Assembly (NCBI GenBank): GCA_025331445.1
Contig: JAIWNE010000235.1
Coordinates: 1 to 23,808 of the forward strand
Direction of reading: 5' to 3'
Origin: Blakeslea trispora
Taxonomy: Eukaryota; Mucoromycota; Mucoromycetes; Mucorales; Choanephoraceae
Length of the DNA: 23,808 nt
Shown here piece after piece: positions 1 through 5,564 of the stretch (its first letter is position 1; each line of letters starts with the position of its first letter). Below the pieces are notes generated by a model. That model saw nothing but the letters and a program-made list of their open reading frames with translations, had not been told where the DNA came from and ran no database searches. The position numbers were made by a program, and so were the translations under genes.

Positions 1-862
1 GAAGAAATTGAGAGTAATCTTTTTACAGGATTCAGTCTTCTTGAAGATTGATTACCCTACCCATCCTCTCTTCCAAAATCCTTTGTTCAGTGACCCTCTC
101 TTTCTGGAATTCGAAAACTTGCTGCTTACCACCTGTCGCGAACAAGATTCCCCTCAAGAGATGAAGTTGAAGGAGATAGTTCCTGAAATTGAAGTTGTGT
201 TGAACAACATGAATATGAAGTTAGATTCAGTGTCAACAATTGTCAACCACATGAACTCTCAAGCAACCAGGTCGATATCAATAGCAGCAGCACTTCTAAC
301 GACAGCAACTTATCAGCAATCAACGCTTCAATGCGAAACATTGCAACAAGCTTTGATCAGCTGAAGTCTGCATGCGCTTACTTTGTGAACGGCCCCAGAG
401 TCAACAATGAAGCAGTAGTAGATGAAGAAGAACTGGTAAATGCCAACAACAGCAACTCAACTGGTGAACCTGATTCAGTTCCTGAGACCAACATTGCCAA
501 TGTTGAGCCAGTCAAGTACATGATGAAGCGCTGGGTCAAAACCGTGCCTGACCTTTGGCTGGAGTTCACGGTTGGATTAGAAGGGACTCCTTCTATTGAT
601 GAGCTCAATAGACTTTACAAAGCGAGTTGGAGAAGAGATGAAAAAGGTAAGGAATACTATCAATGAAATCCATTTACAAAATTCTAATAACAAAGTTTGA
701 TCTTTAGAGCGGCAAGATGTATTCAAGACGCATCACCATTATTAACAAAATAGAGAGCTTGTTAGTGAGGGCATGGCAGAGCAAGATGCAGTGAAGTAAT
801 TAGAAGAAAAACGTGTATCGGAGAAGCTTTCTCTTAATAAGCTTCATGATGTCCTAAAATGA
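1..862 (+). pseudogene. Decayed 3' end of an Ndc10_II/GCR1_C (Crypton-type) DNA-binding protein gene
   Basis: Truncated by the window start. The first part reads in one frame (8 to about 265) and contains RVIFLQDSVFL then YPTHPLF..PLFSDPLFLEF, which resembles the end of the Ndc10 domain II of fungal Crypton-type recombinase relatives. It is followed by a helical stretch with LNNMNMKLDSV. The reading then has to move to another frame (open from 193), giving a Ser/Asn-rich linker and YMMKRWVKTVPDLWLEF..G..G.PSIDELN.LYKASWR (about 511-646), a clear GCR1_C-like core. After a probable intron (647-707) the expected GCR1_C tail KMYSRRITIINKIESLL is present (714-764) but out of phase with the splice. 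A further frame change near 770 leads to AEQDAVK, a TAA stop at 797-799, then LEEKRVSEKLSLNKLHDV ending in TGA at 860-862. At least three frame breaks and one stop make it a pseudogene unless the sequence has errors. Family assignment is from remembered motifs; the Crypton origin is inferred, because the recombinase core would lie upstream. Confidence 0.72.
647..707 (+). other. Probable 61-nt spliceosomal intron in the GCR1_C-like pseudogene
   Basis: The donor G|GTAAGG lies at 646/647, a branch-like CTAATAAC at about 684-691, and the acceptor TTTAG ends at 707. It interrupts the GCR1_C-like block exactly between the WRRDEK segment and the KMYSRRITII segment, and its size and signals are typical of fungal introns. 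Splicing at these sites joins the exons in the wrong phase for the tail, which is one of the disruptions of the gene. Confidence 0.6.
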
Positions 863-927
863 TTCTTTTACTCTTTGTTCTTTCTTTCTCTTTTCTCTTT
901 TCTTATATATTTAGAATAATCAAAATC

Positions 928-933
928 AATAAA
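928..933 (+). promoter_or_regulatory. Possible poly(A) signal AATAAA
   Basis: An exact AATAAA lies 66 bases after the last stop of the GCR1_C-like pseudogene, downstream of a pyrimidine-rich stretch (864-905). It is plausible as the gene's 3' processing signal, but AATAAA occurs easily by chance in DNA this AT-rich. Confidence 0.3.
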
Positions 934-934
934 T

Positions 935-2249
935 ATTAACCTAGACATAATACGTTTATTCATGTACAAAAGCAATAATATCTTTTTAAAAAGTGCTAGT
1001 TTACATTGACATGTCTTAAATGCATGAATTTTGATTTTGAGAGAGCACTAAGATTCCGGTCCGAAATCATTTTACTTACATAATAAGATAGGTGCTGTGA
1101 CAAAAGGTAAGATACCTATGCCACAATACTTTTTTTACTAGTAAAGAAGTCTGATACCGACGAAATACCTATAAAAAATTGTGACGAGAAATTTCGTTAC
1201 ACAGTGCTTAATTTTTGTGACAAAATAATTTTTTGTGACCCAAGGTCCTGATACATCTGCTGGTGCTAATATTACTACTGACAAAAAAATCAAACTTTGA
1301 CACTAATGTAAATGTTAAAAACAAGTTTAGTCAGACAATATACAAGAACGCCAATCTTGTTTTATTCAAAAAAATATAACGGTACACAAATACAATAAAA
1401 GAGTGAAGTTGACAAAAACAGATGACGGTCAAAAAGATAGGTAGAAGCTGGTCTGCATTTATTATATATATACGTGCCTTCCTTATAAACTTTTCAAATT
1501 AAATGAGTTTCAACTTTTAACGAAACTGAGGGGTATTATTGGTAACTTTTTAGGTGTAATGAATAGAAAGCAGCATTTCTTGTAGATTGACCAAAGTGCG
1601 ACATTCACGGTACAATTGATAACAGTAATAAATCAATCAGACCCAAAAGAAAGTTGTCTTTATTTAATATATATTTCTAGCTCTATTTATACTAATGATG
1701 GACCCCGCATCTTAACTGAGTGTTTAACTTACTTTGACACATAATTTACTCTTTGTTTATTTGTATAAGAACTTATCTCACCGTTAACCAATATGTCCAT
1801 ATATGTTAACGATAGGATGGCTAATCTGACTTTATAATTTGTTATTGTCCCTAAAAAGGACGTTGCATACAACACAAAGGCTAATTTTTAATAATCTGGT
1901 TCAAGTACATAAATGTGGAATAAGTGAGAGCTGAATATTTGTTTTGTCAAAGTGACGTATCGTACAAGACATATATCTTATAATAGTTGATAGCCAACTA
2001 TGTCGGAGACAAGTTCTGTTTTGTGTCACTACAAATTACAAAATATTGATATTCCGTCATTACTCCGATCTAAACCCTCTAGTAAACCTTCTTTAGTTCG
2101 ATTGACTTGACAAAGAGTTTGCCAAAATACAAGCATAACAATAACTCTTGCTCCAAATTTCATTCAAGTTTCGTATGACCCACAAAAAACTCAAAAAATG
2201 TTCATTATATTTGAAGACCGCGCGGGGTTAAAAAATCAAAAATTTTGAA
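935..2249. other. AT-rich intergenic DNA, no gene seen
   Basis: No ORF of useful length and no RNA gene could be recognised. Small structures are present: AGGTA/TACCT arms at 1105-1117, a TTTTGTGAC direct repeat at 1213 and 1231 near several TGTGACAAAA-like words, and CGTTAAC/GTTAACG arms at 1782-1788 and 1805-1811. They are too short and too scattered to define a transposon end. The sequence is single copy within this window, unlike everything after 2250. Confidence 0.6.
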
Positions 2250-2255
2250 ACCCCG
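2223..2255. repeat. Hairpin-forming inverted repeat at the left edge of the array
   Basis: Perfect 7-bp arms CGGGGTT (2223-2229) and AACCCCG (2249-2255) flank a 19-base A/T-rich loop that itself contains the near-palindrome CAAAAATTTTG. The right arm contains the first base shared with the other repeat copies (2250), so the unique/array junction falls inside this stem. In later copies the same point reads GGTACCCCG and lacks the left arm. Confidence 0.6.
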
Positions 2256-2390
2256 ACGAGGCTACATGCGCCATGAGAGCGATTTCTCACTGTGTTGACG
2301 CACTTTGGAGGAAAGGGCTGAAAACACGTTTGAAAAAAAAAATGGGTGTTCAATGTCCGCCCATGCTTGAGGGAGGGAATTTTTCTTGTC

Positions 2391-2420
2391 TTTTTTTTTT
2401 TTTTTTAAAAATTTTTTTTT
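2391..2420. repeat. Poly(T)-A5-poly(T) block
   Basis: Sixteen T, five A and nine T in a row, followed by a short CT run. The T run is 15 long in copy 2, so this tract is one of the small length differences between copies. It lies about 95 bases upstream of the GAA tract. Confidence 0.85.
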
Positions 2421-2516
2421 CTCTCTCTGATTAGTAGACATCAGGTTTAGTATATATGTACACGCACATAGGTATAGGTTATAGATCCTTCATGGTGGTT
2501 ACTGCTGGTGTATGCC

Positions 2517-2618
2517 GAAGAAGAAGAAGAAGAAGAAGAAGAAGAAGAAGAAGAAGAAGAAGAAGAAGAAGAAGAAGAAGAAGAAGAAGAAGAAGAAGAA
2601 GAAGAAGAAGAAGAAGAA
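2517..2618. repeat. (GAA)34 microsatellite
   Basis: Uninterrupted GAA triplets, then GAAAAAGAAGAAACC. The tract recurs in every copy that contains this part of the unit: 34 (5831-5932), 35 (9183-9287), 33 (12538-12636), and as TTC 34 (15453-15554), 34 (18805-18906) and an interrupted 95 bases (22157-22251). It explains the poly-Arg and poly-Glu ORFs there. GAA/TTC runs of this length can form triplexes, a known property of the motif. Confidence 0.98.
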
Positions 2619-2640
2619 AAAGAAGAAACCGATTGGTTAG

Positions 2641-2714
2641 GTGACTATCGCATATTGTTGACCATGTCTTTCTTTAAAAGCCGTTACACTAAGAGCCTTT
2701 CTCTCGTTCTGTAG
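2641..2714 (+). other. Intron-like segment I1 (74 nt)
   Basis: Follows TTAG with the donor GTGACTATC, has a branch-like CACTAAG at 2687-2693, and ends with a pyrimidine-rich CTGTAG. It is related to the segment at 3161-3226: both carry a TTRAAAGCYGTTAYACTAAG-like core. Equivalent positions occur in every copy. Function inferred from signals only. Confidence 0.35.
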
Positions 2715-2865
2715 TCCTCATCTCTCAAGCGATGTTGCTCATCTTCAACATCAGGTACTCAAGACTGACAAGAATGCTGTTCTGGTGTGCTCCGCTTATG
2801 CTTTGGTCTACCGGTCTGGTGTTTACAAATGATACGGCGCGTCTTTTGTTGTTCAGAAGAACTAG
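2715..2865 (+). pseudogene. Exon-like remnant E2
   Basis: One frame reads PHLSSDVAHLQHQVLKTDKN followed by AVLVCSAYALVYRSGVYK, then TGA at 2829-2831, and continues as a readable YGASFVVQKN before TAG. A diverged partner at 3227-3399 contains SVFSAYALV and, after a frame change, KCHDASFVVRQN before TAG. Two diverged copies retaining the same peptide words suggest descent from a coding exon. I do not recognise the family. It is broken in both copies. Confidence 0.3.
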
Positions 2866-2926
2866 GTGACTATACTATCCTACTTGACTTACGGATACTG
2901 ACATACCCCTTATTTCTTTTATACAG
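2866..2926 (+). other. Intron-like segment I2 (61 nt)
   Basis: CTAG|GTGACTATAC donor, a strong fungal-type branch TACTGAC at 2896-2902, and TTTTATACAG acceptor, followed by CTATTCAAGACTTGG. Size and spacing are typical of a fungal intron. This is the best intron candidate in the unit. Related to 3400-3458 and 3698-3756. Confidence 0.45.
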
Positions 2927-3160
2927 CTATTCAAGACTTGGTATGCGCTCTACTGGCTTTCTAGGCTACTATGATGCTATGGTCTTTTGGTCGTATGGTC
3001 TTTTGGTTATACCGCTTTTTACTACGCGGCCTTTTTTTTTCTTTATTTTTTTTTTTTTTTTTCTTTGTTTCTTCATGATTCTGGTTACCCTCATCTCTCG
3101 ATCGCCATGTTGCTCATCTTCGGAATCAGGCTCTCAAGCACGACAAAGATACAAGTCTTG

Positions 3161-3226
3161 GTATGTAACCTATATTTTTGATCTTGTCTCCTTGAAAGCT
3201 GTTATACTAAGCACTTGGTTTCTTAG
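3161..3226 (+). other. Intron-like segment I3 (66 nt)
   Basis: GTATGT donor (the canonical fungal/yeast form), ATACTAAG branch-like sequence at 3204-3211, TTTCTTAG acceptor. Diverged partner of 2641-2714. Confidence 0.42.
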
Positions 3227-3399
3227 TTCTGGTTATTCTTTTGTTTCAAACGCGATTCCGCTCATCTTTGAATTCACTTTGGAATCACTTTGCAACCACG
3301 ACAAAAGTGGTCCTTCGGTATTTTCTGCTTATGCTCTTGTCCTCCTGGTTTGATGCTTACAAGTGCCACGACGCGTCTTTTGTTGTCCGGCAAAACTAG

Positions 3400-3458
3400 G
3401 TGACTATATCATCTTTCTTGAAATCACAGACAATAACTTTTCTTTTTTTTTTTTGCAG
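3400..3458 (+). other. Intron-like segment I4 (59 nt)
   Basis: CTAG|GTGACTATAT donor, weak CAATAAC branch at 3431-3437, long T run and TTGCAG acceptor followed by GTATTCAAGACTTGG. Partner of 2866-2926. Confidence 0.4.
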
Positions 3459-3486
3459 GTATTCAAGACTTGGCTTATCCTCTATT

Positions 3487-3649
3487 GGTCTTTTGGTCTT
3501 TTGGTCTTTTGGTCTTTTGGTCTTTTGGTCTCTCTGGTCTTTTGGTCTCTCTGGTCTCTCTGGTCTCTCTGGTCTCTCTGGTCTCTCTGGTCTCTCTGGT
3601 CTCTCTGGTCTCTCTGGTCTCTCTGGTCTCTCTGGTCTTTTGGTCTTTG
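3487..3649. repeat. GGTCTTTT / GGTCTCTCT minisatellite
   Basis: Five 8-bp GGTCTTTT units, one 9-bp GGTCTCTCT, one GGTCTTTT, ten GGTCTCTCT (3544-3633), then GGTCTTTT and GGTCTTTG. The tract gives rise to overlapping ORFs in several frames (SLW, SGL and SLV repeats on +, RET repeats on -). Copies 2, 3, 4', 3' and 2' have the same composition; copy 4 has a 2-bp deletion. The first unit blends into TATTGGTCTT, which is also the end of the preceding intron-like module, so the repeat probably grew from exon-like sequence. Confidence 0.95.
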
Positions 3650-3697
3650 CCTCTGATGCTTTTCGTTGGCCTGGTGTTATGCTGTGCAGTGAATCGG

Positions 3698-3756
3698 GTA
3701 ATCATGCTATCTTTCTGAATTACGGATACTAATAAGGCCTTTTTCTTTTCTTTGCA
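3698..3756 (+). other. Intron-like segment I5 (59 nt)
   Basis: GG|GTAATCATG donor, TACTAAT branch at 3727-3733, pyrimidine run and TTTGCAG acceptor followed by GTATTCAAGACGTGG. It shares TTACGGATACT with I2, so it is a third member of the same module family. Confidence 0.4.
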
Positions 3757-3796
3757 GGTATTCAAGACGTGGTCGCTTCTATACCGGTCGAAATGT

Positions 3797-3995
3797 AAAC
3801 CAGCATATATAGTGGACCAGCATATATAGTGGACCAGCATTGTTATGGATCAGCATTATTATGGATCAGCATTATTATGGATCAGCATTATTATGGATCA
3901 GCATTGTTATAGACCAGCAGCTATAGTGAACCAGCACTATTTTGGACCAGCACTATTTTGGACCAGCATCTATAGTGGACCAGCATCATTGAGGA
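3797..3995. repeat. CCAGCA iteron-like array (16-17-bp units, about 12 copies)
   Basis: Units share a GGACCAGCA or GGATCAGCA head and vary in the tail: TATATAGT, TTATTAT, CTATTTT, TCTATAGT, TTGTTAT. The spacing of about 16-17 bp is about one and a half helical turns. Equivalent arrays lie at about 7112, 10467 and 13814 (forward) and about 14074, 17425 and 20777 (reverse). It encodes the MDQHYY-type short ORF, which I regard as an artefact of the repeat. The first fold-back occurs within about 50 bases of its end. Confidence 0.9.
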
Positions 3996-4319
3996 TGTTG
4001 GAATATGCTGTGCGAGCTTACGCTACTAACACCATTTTTTTCCTATTCCTTTGTGCGTGTACATGCAATGTCTACTAACTTGATGTCTTTTACTAACCTG
4101 ATGTGTACTAACTATGACCTCTTTTTCTTCTCTTTTTTTTTTTTTAATCCTCATTCATTATGATCTATGGCCATAATAATAAAGTACAAAGTTTCAGGCT
4201 ATCAGATCTCTTAAATAAAGCATCACCAGTAGTAAATAGCCGTAATAAAGTAAAACATAGAAGAAGTAGATAGAAGAGTAATGATTACAATAAAAGAATT
4301 TAATAAAATCAATAAAAAC

Positions 4320-4478
4320 AATGAAATCGATGAAATCAATGAAAACACTAAAAAACAATGAAATCGATGAAATCAATGAAAACACTAAAAAACAATGAAA
4401 TCGATGAAATCAATGAAAACACTAAAAAACAATGAAATCGATGAAATCAATGAAAACACTAAAAAACAATGAAATCAA
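4320..4478. repeat. 37-bp minisatellite (four repeats; five in other copies)
   Basis: Each repeat contains AATGAAATCGATGAAATCA followed by an A-rich ATGAAAACACTAAAAAAC part. The central ATCGAT occurs at about 4326, 4363, 4400 and 4437. Copies 2, 3, 3' and 2' have five repeats, which accounts for their extra 37 bp. The imperfect inner repetition (ATGAAATC-ATGAAATC) suggests growth from a shorter 10-12-bp motif. Confidence 0.93.
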
Positions 4479-4549
4479 TGAAATTAAATACACTATTTTT
4501 TTTCATCTTTGTTTTCATTTATTATTATGCTTATTTATAAATGTATTTT

Positions 4550-4567
4550 TGTTGTTGTTGTTGTTGC
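4550..4567. repeat. GTT run
   Basis: Short (TTG)n run after TATTTTTG, encoding poly-Leu on + and poly-Asn on -. It is followed at 4672-4795 by a looser stretch rich in ATT, GTT and ATC triplets, which produces the long low-complexity L-rich and N-rich ORFs on opposite strands. I see no gene in this stretch. Confidence 0.85.
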
Positions 4568-4992
4568 TTGAGCAGTTAGAGATCGCCAGCTTGACTACCC
4601 CTAACAATCTTATTGACATTACCCCTGCTATAAAACGCCACATATTAGATGATTTTAAACCATTTTTTTTTTCATCGTTGCCATCATTGACATCGCTTCC
4701 ATCGTTGCTATTGTTGTTATTGCTGCTATTATCAGTATTAGTGCTACTATCAGTATTATTGTTATCATTGATGTTATTGCTACTATACCTCTTGGTAATG
4801 CTCAAGATCTGAAATGCAAGTAACAAATGGCGACTCATAAGCTAAAGAGGGGCTATGCTTTATGATCTTGCAAACAAAGAAAAACAAGGTTGTGTTTGAA
4901 TGCTCAGCTGTTGTTTATCGCTTGTTGTCGAATTGGCATATGTTGGAAAAGTGACAGACGCTATTAGCTAATGACTACCATTACTGCCACTA

Positions 4993-5027
4993 ATACCATT
5001 ATCATCATTATCATCATTATCATTCAT
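4993..5027. repeat. ATTATCATC 9-bp repeat
   Basis: Three tandem ATTATCATC units and a partial fourth. Mirrored in the reverse copies as GATGATAAT. Confidence 0.85.
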
Positions 5028-5121
5028 TTGCTAATTCATAGGTTTATCCAATCATTGGCTCATAACATGATTCATAAGATTAATGGTTTACCGATTTACG
5101 CATCGAATGCTTTTCTCTTTA

Positions 5122-5136
5122 TTATTATTATTATTA
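5122..5136. repeat. ATT microsatellite
   Basis: Five tandem ATT triplets after CTCTTT, unchanged among the copies I compared. Confidence 0.8.
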
Positions 5137-5212
5137 AGAAATAAGAGTGTGGTATTGTAAACACCACAACCAAACCAGTAGCTGTATTCAAAAAGGAGAA
5201 TTACTCTACCAA

Positions 5213-5249
5213 GGTAAAGATGATCCAGAAGGTAAAGATGATCCAAAAG
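5213..5249. repeat. 18-bp direct repeat
   Basis: AAGGTAAAGATGATCCA occurs twice head to tail, with one substitution after it (G/A). Conserved in all copies. Confidence 0.8.
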
Positions 5250-5422
5250 ACAGAAGATAGAAAAAGTGGATTTAATCAAGTATGAACGAATTCATTGTTC
5301 TACAACTGACTATAGCTGCGTTACTCCTTAGCATGCTCTTTTTCTTTTTTTACTAAACGCGCGCTTTTTGATAAAGCAAATGCATTAGTGGCTAGTATCT
5401 ATATTAAAAGCTTTGAAACTGA

Positions 5423-5477
5423 GCTTTGCTGTGATTTGCTTTGCTGTGATTTGCTTTGCTGTGATTTGCTTTGCTTA
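5423..5477. repeat. 15-bp GCTTTGCTGTGATTT repeat
   Basis: Three full units and a partial fourth, near the end of the 3.35 kb unit. It yields the FAVICFAVICF ORF, which is a repeat translation rather than a membrane protein. About 90 bases downstream the unit ends at GGTACCCCG. Confidence 0.9.
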
Positions 5478-5564
5478 TGATTTAACCATACAGGATTTTT
5501 ATTACATTGGTAATAAGATGGTAATCATTAGTCACTGCTTATCTATCCAACTCTTTTATATGGT

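Larger units (their letters stand above)
2250..5564 (+). repeat. 3.35 kb repeat unit, copy 1 (forward, full, 3315 bp)
   Basis: First of the head-to-tail copies. Unit start is set where unique DNA ends (ACCCCGACGAGG). It is shorter than copies 2 and 3 because the 37-bp minisatellite has four rather than five ATCGAT-containing repeats, one poly(T) run near 3045 is one base shorter, and the poly(T) at 2391 is one base longer. Order inside the unit: poly(T)/poly(A) block, (GAA)34, two related intron-like module pairs, GGTCT minisatellite, CCAGCA array, 37-bp array, GTT run, trinucleotide-rich stretch, ATTATCATC repeat, ATT run, 18-bp doublet, 15-bp TTTGCTGTGA repeat. No credible coding region: all ORFs are short and most follow the simple repeats. 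Confidence 0.97.

Noticed and set aside
1080..1260. MITE-like element with TGTGAC terminal repeats
   Set aside because: The TGTGACAAAA words are direct or poorly paired, no target-site duplication is visible, and the palindrome at 1180-1203 has several mismatches.
2456..2714. Arg-rich and Glu-rich ORFs over the GAA tract (and equivalents in every copy)
   Set aside because: They are frame readings of (GAA)n with short ordinary flanks; length changes with repeat number and no start context or conserved flank supports translation.
3363..3840. Overlapping ORFs with SLW, SGL, SLV (+) and RET (-) repeats
   Set aside because: Four frames are open at once because the 8/9-bp minisatellite lacks stop codons. 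None keeps its reading when the tract has a 2-bp change in copy 4.
3845..4078. MDQHYYG-type repeat protein
   Set aside because: It follows the 16-17-bp CCAGCA array, whose unit length is not a multiple of three, so the peptide periodicity is irregular. No wider conserved domain.
4432..4838. Leu-rich ORF on + and Asn-rich ORF on - at the same place
   Set aside because: Opposite-strand readings of GTT/ATT-rich low-complexity DNA; not membrane or prion-like proteins on this evidence.
5553..5562. TATA-box-like CATATAAAAG on the minus strand near the unit junction
   Set aside because: A lone TATAAAAG match in AT-rich DNA with no downstream gene on that strand; recorded only as a possibility.
3797..5564. 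CRISPR-like array in the 16-17-bp or 37-bp repeats
   Set aside because: There are no unique spacers of regular length, the repeats are contiguous minisatellites, and the setting is eukaryotic.
2250..5564. 5S rRNA, tRNA or telomere repeats inside the unit
   Set aside because: No A/B-box pair, no cloverleaf and no TTAGGG run could be found on either strand by eye.
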